From: Deltaproteobacteria bacterium
GTDB taxonomy: Bacteria; Desulfobacterota; Desulfobacteria; Desulfobacterales; Desulfatibacillaceae
Direction of reading: 5' to 3'
Length of the DNA stretch: 64,000 bases
Assembly: GCA_016235345.1 (NCBI GenBank)
Contig: JACRLG010000028.1
Span: 210,809 to 274,808, forward strand
Every line of letters starts with the position of its first letter. Positions within the stretch are counted from its first letter, which is position 1. Made by a program: the position numbers and the translations under genes. Positions 18,091 through 26,227 of the stretch are shown here, piece by piece. The notes below the pieces were generated by a model. The model was not told the DNA's origin. It worked only from the letters and a program-made list of their open reading frames with translations, and made no database searches.

Positions 18091-19311
18091 TACAGGCAAA
18101 GAACAATCGAAGGATATTTTCGGCGGGCGTCGGAACAGTTTCCGGTGATGCTGGTTACCGGCGCGCGCCAGGTGGGCAAGACCACCTTTCTGTCCCGCAT
18201 TTCGGAAGAGGGGCGGCGATACGTCACACTTGACGACCCACTTCTTTTAAACCTTGCAAAAACCGACCCCGGCCTTTTTCTCTCGCGTTTTTCCCCGCCG
18301 GTCATAATCGATGAAATCCAGTACGCGCCGGAGCTTCTGCCCTTTATAAAAATGGAGGTGGACAGAACCGGCCTTCCCGGCCTTTTCTGGCTTACCGGCT
18401 CCCAGCATTTTCACCTGATGAAAGGCGTTTCCGAGTCCCTGGCCGGAAGGGTGGGGATAGTGCGGCTCCTTGGGCTTTCCCGCCGGGAGGCAGAAAACGC
18501 GGGCTACGACTCGCCGCCCTTCCTGCCGGACCCCGTTCTTGTCCCGGACCGCCTTGCATCAGGCGGCGGGCTAGGATTGAAGGACCTTTACCGGACCATC
18601 TGGCGCGGCTCCTTTCCCGCCTTGGCCCTAAACCCCGGCATGGACCGTGACCTTTTTTACTCCTCCTACGTGGAAACCTACCTGAAGCGGGACGTGCGCG
18701 ACCTTGCAAGGGTGGGGGACGAGGCGGCCTTCACGCGGTTTCTGCGGGCCTGCGCCGCCCGCACCGCCGGTTTGCTGAACATGGCGGAGCTTGCCAGGGA
18801 CGCGGACATCGCGCCCAACACCGCCAAAAGCTGGCTGTCCATACTGGAAGCATCGGGAATCGTTTACCTTTTGGAGCCCTTCCACGCCAACGTCACAAAA
18901 AGGCTCATAAAGACCCCCAAGCTGTACTTTCTGGATACCGGGCTTTGCGCGTGGCTTACCGGATGGTCCAGCCCTGAAACCCTGGAGGCCGGGGCTCAGG
19001 GCGGCCAGATTCTTGAAACCTGGATTTTTGCGGAGCTTTTAAAAAGCTTTTGGCACAACGGAAAAACCGCGCCCTTTTTCTTTTTCCGGGACAGGGAGCA
19101 AAACGAGATCGACCTATTAATTGTGCAGGACGGAACCGCATATCCGCTTGAATTCAAGAAAAGCGCCGCGCCCAAAAAGGAGGACGCCAAGGCTTTTCCG
19201 GCCCTGTCCAAGCTAAAAATCCCCGTCGGCCCCGGAGGAGTCATCTGCCTCTACCCGGATTTCCTGCCTTTGAGCGATGGAGTGTTTTCAATCCCCGTTG
19301 GGGCGGTGTGA
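18088..19311 (+). CDS. AAA_14/DUF4143 ATPase
   Basis: A 407-residue cytoplasmic protein. The N-terminal AAA_14 domain has Walker A GARQVGKTTFL and a Walker B-like FSPPVIIDEIQ. The C-terminal part is DUF4143, ending in a restriction-endonuclease-like fold (FFRDREQNEIDLLI, LEFKKSAAPKKED; E-x-D and E-x-K residues fit a PD-(D/E)xK site). This family is widespread, patchily distributed and of unknown function, often single-gene as here. ATG 18088 is chosen because it has GGACGG upstream; the frame opens at 18028 inside the promoter. The strong palindrome over the promoter suggests tight or autogenous control. Confidence 0.85.
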   Translation: MYRQRTIEGYFRRASEQFPVMLVTGARQVGKTTFLSRISEEGRRYVTLDDPLLLNLAKTDPGLFLSRFSPPVIIDEIQYAPELLPFIKMEVDRTGLPGLFWLTGSQHFHLMKGVSESLAGRVGIVRLLGLSRREAENAGYDSPPFLPDPVLVPDRLASGGGLGLKDLYRTIWRGSFPALALNPGMDRDLFYSSYVETYLKRDVRDLARVGDEAAFTRFLRACAARTAGLLNMAELARDADIAPNTAKSWLSILEASGIVYLLEPFHANVTKRLIKTPKLYFLDTGLCAWLTGWSSPETLEAGAQGGQILETWIFAELLKSFWHNGKTAPFFFFRDREQNEIDLLIVQDGTAYPLEFKKSAAPKKEDAKAFPALSKLKIPVGPGGVICLYPDFLPLSDGVFSIPVGAV

Positions 19312-19339
19312 GAAGACAGCGGCAGTGGGCAGTCGCAAC

Positions 19340-19511
19340 CGTAGGTTGGGCTGAGGAACGAAGCCCAACAATTGATCCGGCAAGGCGTGTACCTTCTGCC
19401 TGCCGCGCTGCCTGTCGGTGTGGAATAAAAGTTGAACCAATCTTAGGTTGGACCAAAAAAATATGGAATGAAATCAATTTGTTGGGCTTCATTCCTCAGC
19501 CCAACCTACGA
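19340..19511. repeat. Repeat family B, copy B1 (GTAGGTTGGGCT type)
   Basis: GTAGGTTGGGCTGAGGAACG at the left and its near-complement CATTCCTCAGCCCAACCTAC at the right bracket about 130 bases of non-coding sequence. Similar TAGGTTGGG...CCCAACCTA palindromes are common in many bacterial genomes. This copy lies between the convergent ATPase and zinc-ribbon genes. Confidence 0.75.
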
Positions 19512-19522
19512 GACCGCCAGCC

Positions 19523-20608
19523 TTAGACAACAGTGGCACCAATTCGATCTCTCAATCGCGCTATAAAAACTTCAAGTTTATGCTCATCCACCGTATCATC
19601 ATCATTAGCTTCCCATTCGATGCGGTTTCTATGAGCAAGATCAAAGTGTACGCCTTCGATTTTGGCATTTTCGATTATCGGTTTTCCGTCTTTATTATAT
19701 AATGTCCCAATTTTATTACTATATTCATCATATATATCTTGATTCTCCGCCCAGTCTTTACGGCAGGTGTATATGACTTGAAGCCCAAGGCCATAAGCGA
19801 AACCCGCTTCAAAATAAACCCCGCCACGATATCCGGTAAGATCGCAGACCATGAACTTGCTTCTGCGAATTTCCGCAATTATTTTATCATTTATATCACC
19901 ATTATGTTCCACATTATCTATTCTAACAGCACGATATTTTGACTTTTCTTGGCCTTTCCCGGTATATTCGACAGCTTTTTCGATTGCTTTATAAATGATA
20001 TCCATTTTTTGATTGAACCACATTGCAACAAAACATTGATTGCCTTCACCTTTAGTTTTTAATTCAGCTAATCTATTATACCCATTATAAGTAATATTAA
20101 TATCTAACAACACAGAATTAATATTCAGAACAATTAATTTTGAATCATGTATTAGACTAAAAAATGGGACCATATGGCCTGCATCCAAACAATAAAATAA
20201 GGGATAATCATCATATATATTTAATGTTATTTGTTCGCCAACGTAGTTAGTAAGTTTATCTAATCTCAACAAAGCATTATTTATTAATTCAATACTATCC
20301 TTAACTTTATATGATTCATATAAGTCTTTTAAATCCTTAATAGATAAAAAATCATTTTTCCCCTTTAAATTATTTTTATCATCTTCATATCTATTCCTAA
20401 GAATACTGCATAATATTTTTTTTCTGCCACCCTTGAATAGATCATTAATACGCTGTTCATACGAAATATCGAATATATCACTTTTTGTATAAAGACTAAC
20501 AAATCCACATTTTTTACATTTGTACTTCAAATAACTTGAGTCTTGGCTATAAGGTCTTTCATCAATTTCTGAAATATTTGAATCGTCACAAAAAAAACAT
20601 TTATCCAT
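19523..20608 (-). CDS. Zinc-ribbon protein with deoxyribosyltransferase/TIR-like C-terminal domain
   Basis: A 361-residue protein in an AT-rich patch. The N-terminus has paired cysteines (CFFC at 4-7, CKKC near 31-34) that should hold zinc. The middle part is unrecognised. From about 190 there is a nucleoside 2-deoxyribosyltransferase/TIR-like fold: CFVAMWF, then an aspartate-rich strand IDNVEHNGDINDKII, IRRSKFMVCDLTG and the GGVYFEAGFAYGLGL motif, in which the glutamate would be catalytic. Domains of this type cleave N-glycosidic bonds, and several act in anti-phage defence as NAD or nucleotide hydrolases. No sensor or cyclase partner is next to it. ATG 20608 has GAGG upstream. Function as a defence effector is inference. 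Confidence 0.65.
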   Translation of the reverse strand: MDKCFFCDDSNISEIDERPYSQDSSYLKYKCKKCGFVSLYTKSDIFDISYEQRINDLFKGGRKKILCSILRNRYEDDKNNLKGKNDFLSIKDLKDLYESYKVKDSIELINNALLRLDKLTNYVGEQITLNIYDDYPLFYCLDAGHMVPFFSLIHDSKLIVLNINSVLLDINITYNGYNRLAELKTKGEGNQCFVAMWFNQKMDIIYKAIEKAVEYTGKGQEKSKYRAVRIDNVEHNGDINDKIIAEIRRSKFMVCDLTGYRGGVYFEAGFAYGLGLQVIYTCRKDWAENQDIYDEYSNKIGTLYNKDGKPIIENAKIEGVHFDLAHRNRIEWEANDDDTVDEHKLEVFIARLRDRIGATVV

Positions 20609-20724
20609 TTCAAATACCTCGCCTTGCGCATGGTTATTAAATACACTGGCCTATCTTGATATTGCAACAAGTAGTCAGCCGCATACCAGAACTAGTGCCA
20701 AAATCATTGCTGCACCTCTTGTGC

Positions 20725-20756
20725 TTCGCACCCCGGCAACGAGTTGCCGGGGCCAC
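20725..20756. repeat. Perfect hairpin CCCCGGCAAC/GTTGCCGGGG
   Basis: Ten-base arms at 20731-20740 and 20743-20752 in the gap between radC-DUF2442 and the zinc-ribbon gene. No U-tract follows. It resembles short palindromes scattered in many GC-rich genomes; it may stabilise or end the radC transcript. Confidence 0.5.
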
Positions 20757-20774
20757 CCATAGTTACCTTGGCTT

Positions 20775-20993
20775 TCAAACAACCCGGTCAACGGAAACGC
20801 CGCTGACGAGCGGGTAATTTTCCGGGTTCATGATGATTTCGGTTGTAAGGTCAACGTCCAGGTCGGGCCAGTGGAGGTGGCCGGGGCAAGGCGTTTCCAC
20901 GTTCAGGATTTTTTTCACGGGCGCGTCCGCAAACCAGGGGAACTTGTCGAAGGATAGAAACATCTCGGAATCATTCAATAAAAATGCTTTCAT
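20775..20993 (-). CDS. Small DUF2442-like protein
   Basis: A 72-residue protein overlapping the radC stop by four bases (ATGA), so translation is coupled. The pattern, including a FLSFDKFPWF segment, an ILNVE strand and HWPDLDVDLTTEII near the end, fits DUF2442, a small domain often seen in toxin-antitoxin-like pairs. No toxin gene is beside it here. The family call is tentative. Confidence 0.6.
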   Translation of the reverse strand: MKAFLLNDSEMFLSFDKFPWFADAPVKKILNVETPCPGHLHWPDLDVDLTTEIIMNPENYPLVSGVSVDRVV

Positions 20994-21724
20994 ATGCCCC
21001 TGGGGACTGCCGCTGTGTCGAATTCCGTATCCAGCCTTGAAATTTCGCCGTCCTCGGAGAAGGAAAAGTAGCGGTTCGCGCCTATTACAAGGTGATCCAG
21101 CACCCTTATGCCCATTACCCGGCAGGCGAAAAGCACCTCGCGGGTGACGGCGCGGTCGTCGGCTGAGGGGCGCGGCTCGCCGGAGGGGTGATTGTGGGCG
21201 ATTATCACCCCCGCCGCGTGATGGGAAAGGGCCTTGCGCACCACCTCGCGCGGGTAGACGTGGCTCGCGTTCACGGTGCCCTCGAAAAGGGTTTCAACTC
21301 TTATCACACGGTTTTGTGAATCGAGAAAAATGGCCGTGAAGCATTCGGTCTTGCGGTCGCGAAGGTGATGATAGAGGTAATCGAAGGTTTCCCGGGTGGA
21401 GCGCAGGGGGTCTTTGCCCGCAAGGCCGCTTTCCAGAAATCTCTTGCTTACGGCCTGGACCAGGAGGATGCCAAGGGCGTTTTTGGGGCCGATTCCCTCC
21501 ACCTGGGCCAGTTCGTCAGCATCAGCCGAAAGCACCCCAGAGAGCGTCTTGAAGCGCGCCATGGCCGCCTTGGCCGCGTCCTTGCAGTCCCGGCGCGGAG
21601 TGGCGAGAGTCAGAAGCAGCTCCACCACCTCGTAGTCATGGAAGCCCGTGAGCCCCGATTTCAGGAATTTTTCCCGAAGCCGCTCCCGGTGCCCCTCGCC
21701 CTTGTGCCCCGCCTTATCAATCAT
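20990..21724 (-). CDS. radC: RadC family JAB-domain protein
   Basis: A 244-residue protein. An N-terminal helix-hairpin-helix-like region (YEVVELLLTLATPRRDCK, VEGIGPKNA) precedes the MPN/JAB domain, whose zinc motif HNHPSGEPRPSADD is intact. Despite the historic name, a role in DNA repair is doubtful; the family is linked to recombination and mobile elements. ATG 21724 gives a start typical for the family (MIDKAGHKGEGHRERL); an in-frame TTG at 21772 also exists. A small DUF2442-like gene overlaps its end. Confidence 0.88.
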   Translation of the reverse strand: MIDKAGHKGEGHRERLREKFLKSGLTGFHDYEVVELLLTLATPRRDCKDAAKAAMARFKTLSGVLSADADELAQVEGIGPKNALGILLVQAVSKRFLESGLAGKDPLRSTRETFDYLYHHLRDRKTECFTAIFLDSQNRVIRVETLFEGTVNASHVYPREVVRKALSHHAAGVIIAHNHPSGEPRPSADDRAVTREVLFACRVMGIRVLDHLVIGANRYFSFSEDGEISRLDTEFDTAAVPRGI

Positions 21725-21786
21725 GTCGGATCCAAAAAATTGAAAATTTCCTTTTTGCCTTAACCCTTCCAAACGGCGCAGCGTTA

Positions 21787-21906
21787 AGCCTGATCAAAAA
21801 CGATGAAGTGCAAGGAAGGCGAGCGGCGCGGGAAGGAATAGTACTTTTCGTACATGACGACCCGCGCCGCGAAGTCTGACACAGCAATTCGCGTTTTTGG
21901 ACAGGC
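21787..21906 (-). repeat. Repeat family A, copy A6
   Basis: Arms GCCTGATCAAAAACG and CGTTTTTGGACAGGC; inner stem GCGCGGG/CCCGCGC around GTACTTTTCGTAC. It ends two bases before the mlaD stop triplet (21909-21911), in the usual orientation, and lies upstream of radC. Confidence 0.85.
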
Positions 21907-21908
21907 GA

Positions 21909-22970
21909 TCAAGGTCGCAGATCTGCGTCGGCGGACTTGGCTTCGGGCTCCGCCGGAACCCGGCTGCGGATTAAGGGAAGCTGCTGAACCGAGCGCACCA
22001 CTTTATCGACCTCCCTCATGCTCTGGCGCACGTCGTCCATGCTCCTTTGTGTTGAATCCGTGAGCTTGGGCACGTCGTGGCTGGCCTTTTCCACGTTGGA
22101 AAGAATCTGGTTCACCTGGAGCATGGCCTTTGTGACGCCTTCCAATACCTTCTGAAGCTCGGCCAAGTCCACGTGGGCCTGGCTCACGGCCCCGCCCGCC
22201 TTGTTGGCCGTGCCGCCGATGCTCTCCACCGCCCCGCCCACCTTGCCCACGGTGCCGGGAATGAGCGCCGTGGCCTCCTTGGTGTGCCGCAAAATGGCGT
22301 GGATTTCCGCCATGTTGGCCTCTATGGCCACCAGAAGGCGGTCGCTTCGGATGGCCCCGCCAAGGGTGCCCTCGCCGCGCTCGATGGAGCCGAGAAGGCT
22401 TTCGGTGTGGGCCAAGGAGGCGTCCAGCTTGGCTATGGCCTTGAATAGCGGGCCTTCCTGGTCGTGCATCTGGTGAATGATCTCGGTCAATTCCTGAACC
22501 GCGAGAACCACCTTTTTCGCGGTTTCCTCCACCCGGAACTCATTTAAGATGTCGGTCACGGATTTTTTGGCCTCGGAGGGGATGACCCCGTTGGGAGGGA
22601 TTTCCGGGGCCTTGGGGTCTCCGGGCTTGATGGAGACGTACTCCGCGCCTATGAGGGTGGGGCTTTCAACGGTGGTGACAGAGCCTTGCCGGATGCGGGG
22701 GGCGTAGGCGGAAAGAATGGCCAGGTCCACACGCACAAGGTCGCCTTCCAGCTCGATTTTCTTCACCTTGCCGATGTTGGCCTTGGCCATTTTCACCGGG
22801 GCCTTTTCGTCCAGGTTGTAGGCCTGATGAAAAACAGTGTAATAATGGACGTAGCTTCGGAACCAGTCCTTGCCCCTGCCTATGGCGGCAATGGTGGTTA
22901 CCAGAAGAAGGGCGGTTATGACCAGAAACAGCCCGACGATTTTTTCCCGCCGCCTGTAAACCAGTTCCAC
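21909..22970 (-). CDS. MCE/MlaD-family lipid-binding protein
   Basis: A 353-residue inner-membrane-anchored periplasmic protein. One N-terminal membrane segment (about 10-30) is followed by an MCE domain (about 40-120: YNLDEKAPVKMAKANIGKV, SPTLIGAEYVSI) and a long helical region with Gly/Ala-rich heptads (VGGAVESIGGTANKAGGAV) expected to form a helical barrel. MlaD-type proteins carry phospholipids between the membranes. Start is GTG 22970 with AAGGTG upstream, two bases... after the ATPase stop at 22975, so the mlaE-ATPase-mlaD order is a tight operon. No mlaB or mlaC gene is present in the set. Confidence 0.82.
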   Translation of the reverse strand: MELVYRRREKIVGLFLVITALLLVTTIAAIGRGKDWFRSYVHYYTVFHQAYNLDEKAPVKMAKANIGKVKKIELEGDLVRVDLAILSAYAPRIRQGSVTTVESPTLIGAEYVSIKPGDPKAPEIPPNGVIPSEAKKSVTDILNEFRVEETAKKVVLAVQELTEIIHQMHDQEGPLFKAIAKLDASLAHTESLLGSIERGEGTLGGAIRSDRLLVAIEANMAEIHAILRHTKEATALIPGTVGKVGGAVESIGGTANKAGGAVSQAHVDLAELQKVLEGVTKAMLQVNQILSNVEKASHDVPKLTDSTQRSMDDVRQSMREVDKVVRSVQQLPLIRSRVPAEPEAKSADADLRP

Positions 22971-22974
22971 TTTT

Positions 22975-23661
22975 TCACCTTGCCGGGGATTTTCGCTCGT
23001 CCACGTAAAGCGCGCCGCAGCTTATGCGCACGATCTTGGTGGCAAGCTCGTTCATCAGTTTTTGGTTGAAGGTGTAAAGCACCAGGGGCAAGCCCAGGGC
23101 CGCAAGCTCCCGGAGCCTTTCCAGGACCTGCATGTGGCTTGGGTGGTCCAGGTGCATGGATGGCCGCTCGATAATGAAAAGATCGGGGTTCTTCGCAAGC
23201 TCCCGCACCAGGATTGTGAGCCGCACATCCTCCTCGTAGGCCTGGGCGGGCCTCAGATCGAGCTTTCCCGCTATCTCGAAATGCCCGCACAGGGCCATGA
23301 TGGCCGGATCGATTACGCTCGCGTCAACCTCGCCGAAATAATGCGCCGAAAAAAGCAGGGTCTCGCCCAGGGTGCGGTTGGAGAAAACCGCCGAATCGGA
23401 TGCAACGTAGCCCACCCGGCGCTTGTAGGCAAGGGTCCTGCGATAGTCGGAAGCGTCGGCAAGTTGACCGTTATGATACAGTTCCCCCGAAAGCGGGCGC
23501 TCCAGGGCGGCCAGTGCCCGAAGAAAAAGGTGGGCGTCCTCGTTTTTGTCCGCCACCACCCCGGCAACCTCCCCCCGTTCGAGGGAAAACGAAAAGGGGG
23601 CCAATCCGTTTCCCTGGCCCCAGGGCGCGTAGGAGCAGTTTTTCAGTTCCACCACAGACAT
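22975..23661 (-). CDS. MlaF-position ABC ATPase with degenerate nucleotide-binding motifs
   Basis: A 228-residue protein in the place of MlaF between the permease and MCE genes. The ABC fold is recognisable (RPLSGELYHNGQ, RRVGYVASDSAVFSNRTLGE), but the catalytic motifs are lost. The Walker A position reads GVVADKNEDAHLF with no GKS/T, the LSGGQ signature is replaced by EEDVRLTIL, and the Walker B DEP becomes FIIERPS. The residues usually needed for ATP binding and hydrolysis are therefore missing, although the frame is intact. ATG 23661 with AGGCGG five bases upstream is the likely start (GTG 23667 also possible). It may serve as a structural subunit, with another ATPase working in trans. That is inference. 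Confidence 0.75.
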   Translation of the reverse strand: MSVVELKNCSYAPWGQGNGLAPFSFSLERGEVAGVVADKNEDAHLFLRALAALERPLSGELYHNGQLADASDYRRTLAYKRRVGYVASDSAVFSNRTLGETLLFSAHYFGEVDASVIDPAIMALCGHFEIAGKLDLRPAQAYEEDVRLTILVRELAKNPDLFIIERPSMHLDHPSHMQVLERLRELAALGLPLVLYTFNQKLMNELATKIVRISCGALYVDERKSPAR

Positions 23662-23670
23662 TCGCACCGC

Positions 23671-24465
23671 CTAAAGGTAGAAAAGAATCGACAGGAAGAT
23701 ATTGGCCGCCAGGATGTAAAAAAGGGTTTCCACGGCCCCGCCGGAGCAGGCAACGGGAATGGCGGTCATCTCCTTTTTCACGGTGAAGCCCCGGTGAAGG
23801 CTCACCACGGTGATTATCACTCCGAAAAACAGGGCCTTGGCGATTCCCACGGCTATGTCGCGGCCTCCCAGGGCCTTGGCCATCTGGGGCAGAAGCTCCT
23901 CCATCTTTATGTCCGTGAGGCTCCAGGCAAGGGCGTAGCCCCCGAATACCGCCGCAAGGTCGAATATGATGAAAAGCCCCAGCATGGCGGTGGTGATGCC
24001 CACCAGGCGCGGATAGCCCAATACGTGCATGGGGTCGATGCCGTAAAGCTCTATGGCCTCGATTTCGTTTAGAATCCGCATGTAGCTGATTTCGGCGGTA
24101 ATGGCAACGCTGCTTCGCAAAATCACGATGAAGGCCGTGAGAAGCGGCCCCACCTCGCGTATGAGTATGAGGACGGTGATTTTCCCGAGGTCGTACTGGC
24201 TGGCCACCTTGCCGAACTGGACTATGAGCATCGCCCCGATGAGAAGGGCTATGGGGATGATGATGGGAAGGGCCTGGACGGCGGTGAAGTATATCTGCTC
24301 CACAACGATTCGGTGGACCAGGGGTTTTCCCACCAGGGGCTTTCGCACCGAGAGGGAAAAAAGGCGCCACGTGAAGGCCAGAAGGTCAGCCGCGTGGTGA
24401 AACCACGTGAGGCCGTACCGGCCCAATGCGCCAAGGGAATTTGAAACGCCTGAGGTTAGTTTCAT
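23671..24465 (-). CDS. MlaE-family permease
   Basis: A 264-residue inner-membrane permease with about five to six membrane segments. The family core is plain: LPIIIPIALLIGAMLIVQ, the REVGPLLTAFIVILRSS motif, EISYMRILNEIEAIELYGID and the C-terminal CSGGAVETLFYI. MlaE forms the membrane part of the phospholipid or lipid transporter with MlaF, MlaD and MlaB. It is the first gene of the set and is followed after nine bases by the degenerate ATPase. No promoter could be called in the upstream gap, which is mostly repeat A7. Confidence 0.88.
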   Translation of the reverse strand: MKLTSGVSNSLGALGRYGLTWFHHAADLLAFTWRLFSLSVRKPLVGKPLVHRIVVEQIYFTAVQALPIIIPIALLIGAMLIVQFGKVASQYDLGKITVLILIREVGPLLTAFIVILRSSVAITAEISYMRILNEIEAIELYGIDPMHVLGYPRLVGITTAMLGLFIIFDLAAVFGGYALAWSLTDIKMEELLPQMAKALGGRDIAVGIAKALFFGVIITVVSLHRGFTVKKEMTAIPVACSGGAVETLFYILAANIFLSILFYL

Positions 24466-24615
24466 GGCCCCCGTGATCGATGACGGTGAATACGCCCCGG
24501 TTTTCAGGACCGGGAAGCCATTGTAGCCTTAAGGCGGGAATACGTCAACAGCTCCGGGCAGTTGGGCCGCCCGCGTTGAAATTCCGCCCCGGCAACGCTT
24601 TTCAAGCACAGCAAT

Positions 24616-24795
24616 GCTAAGGCTGGATACCAGTCTGAATATTGGCGATGAAGCGCAAGGAGAGCAAGAAGCCAATGAAGGAGCGTACCCGCCCAAGAAA
24701 TCGCAGAGTTCTTGGGCTAAATCATAATGTTTGTACGTGACTGAAATTGGCTTCGCAGCACGACACAGCGATTCGCGTTTTTATCCAGCCTTAGC
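24616..24795 (-). repeat. Repeat family A, copy A7 (long variant)
   Basis: GCTAAGGCTGGATA (24616-24629) and its perfect complement (24782-24795) are the outer arms. The right arm contains the aldehyde dehydrogenase stop codon (24791-24793), and the left arm copies it. This long variant carries an added hairpin GCCCAAGAA...TTCTTGGGC next to the centre. With the arms it fills most of the gap of about 325 bases between aldehyde dehydrogenase and mlaE; I see no gene in the rest. Confidence 0.88.
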
Positions 24796-26227
24796 CCCAG
24801 CGGAGAAGCATTCGGAGTATGGCCATCAGGCTCCTGGGATAGGGCGGGCGAAGGAAGCCCTGGGTGTTGGGGGTTTTCTGCCAGAAGACCGCCTGCTTGT
24901 GGGAAAAGGCCTCGAAACCCTCCCGGCCGTGGTACTGGCCCATGCCGCTTTCGCCTACGCCGCCGAAGGGCAGCTCGTCCTGGGCCACGTGGAGCATCAC
25001 GTCGTTCACGCAGGCCCCGCCGGAAACGGTTTTGGACAGGATGCCCTCCACAAGTTTCCGGTCGTTGTCGAACACGTAAAGGGCAAGGGGACGGGGCCTT
25101 TGGTTTATGAAGGCGACGGCCTGGCTCAGGTCGTCGTAAGGAACCACCGGCAGGACCGGGCCGAAGATTTCCTCCTGCATCACCCGCATTTCGGGCGTGG
25201 GGTCGAGAACCAGTGTGGGGGCGATTTTGCGCCGCGAAGGATAAAGGGTTTCGTTGGTGGGGTTTATGTGCTGGATCCGCGCCCCCTTTTGCTTGGCGTC
25301 ATCCAGAAGGCCGTTGATGCGCTCGAAGTGGCGCTGGCTGATGATGGAGGTGTAATCCGGGTTGTCGGCCAGCGCCGGGTAGCTCTTGCGCCAGACGGCG
25401 GCGACCTTTTCGGCGAAGGCGTCAACCCTGGCCCTTGGGACCAGGGCGTAGTCGGGGGCAACGCAGGTCTGGCCCGCGTTGAATGCCTTTCCCAGGGCCA
25501 CCCGGTCCGCCGCCAGGGAAAGATCGGCTGAAGGCCCCACGAGCGCCGGGGACTTGCCGCCAAGCTCCAGGATTACCGGGGTGAGGTTTTGGGCCGCTGC
25601 GGTCATTATGTGACGCCCAACTGTGGTGGAGCCGGTGAAGAGCAGGATGTCGAAGGCGAGCGCCGAAAAGGCCGCCCCCACCTCCGGGCCTCCGCAGACC
25701 GTGCAGACCCGTTCGGGCGGAAAGATTTCAGATAGCATCTCCTTCATGAGGGCGGCTGTGGCGGGCGCTTCCTCGGAGGGTTTCAGCATCACCCGGTTTC
25801 CGGCCGCCAGAGCTGTGGCAAGGGGCATGATGGCCAGGTAAAAGGGGTAGTTCCAGGGCGAGATTATTCCGGCCACCCCGCGCGCCCGGTAACGGACGCC
25901 TGCTTTTGCGGGCAGGAAGACCTTGTTGACGGGCCGGTTTTCCGGCTTCATCCAGGAAGCGAGATTCTTTTTGATGTGGCGGATACCGGCCAGGGTGGTG
26001 TAAAGCTCGGCCACGTAGGATTCGTGACGGCTGCGGTTGCCGAAATCGGCGTTCATGGCGTCCGCTATGTCATCGCATTTTTCGGCTATTTTGGATGCAA
26101 GGCGCGAAAGATCGGCCAGCCGGACTTCGCAGCAGGGCTCCCCGTCCTCCAAAAAGGCCTGCCTCTGAGCAAAAAGGGCGCTGGCCAGCTCCTTTTCGGG
26201 AGCGCGTTCAACGGTTTTTTCCGGCAT
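24791..26227 (-). CDS. NAD(P)-dependent aldehyde dehydrogenase (coniferyl aldehyde dehydrogenase-like)
   Basis: A 478-residue enzyme oxidising an aldehyde to the acid. It shows the coniferyl-aldehyde subgroup pattern: ADFGNRSRHES, WMKPENRPVNKVFLPAKAG, GIISPWNYPFYLAIMPL and GNRVMLKPSE. The catalytic cysteine is in GQTCVAPDY and the general-base glutamate in LELGGKSP. The open frame runs back to 26467, but ATG 26227 gives the normal length. It overlaps the end of the DctP gene by 20 bases, so the two are translationally coupled. The natural substrate may be an aromatic or aliphatic aldehyde; the name is by subfamily likeness only. Confidence 0.85.
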   Translation of the reverse strand: MPEKTVERAPEKELASALFAQRQAFLEDGEPCCEVRLADLSRLASKIAEKCDDIADAMNADFGNRSRHESYVAELYTTLAGIRHIKKNLASWMKPENRPVNKVFLPAKAGVRYRARGVAGIISPWNYPFYLAIMPLATALAAGNRVMLKPSEEAPATAALMKEMLSEIFPPERVCTVCGGPEVGAAFSALAFDILLFTGSTTVGRHIMTAAAQNLTPVILELGGKSPALVGPSADLSLAADRVALGKAFNAGQTCVAPDYALVPRARVDAFAEKVAAVWRKSYPALADNPDYTSIISQRHFERINGLLDDAKQKGARIQHINPTNETLYPSRRKIAPTLVLDPTPEMRVMQEEIFGPVLPVVPYDDLSQAVAFINQRPRPLALYVFDNDRKLVEGILSKTVSGGACVNDVMLHVAQDELPFGGVGESGMGQYHGREGFEAFSHKQAVFWQKTPNTQGFLRPPYPRSLMAILRMLLRWG

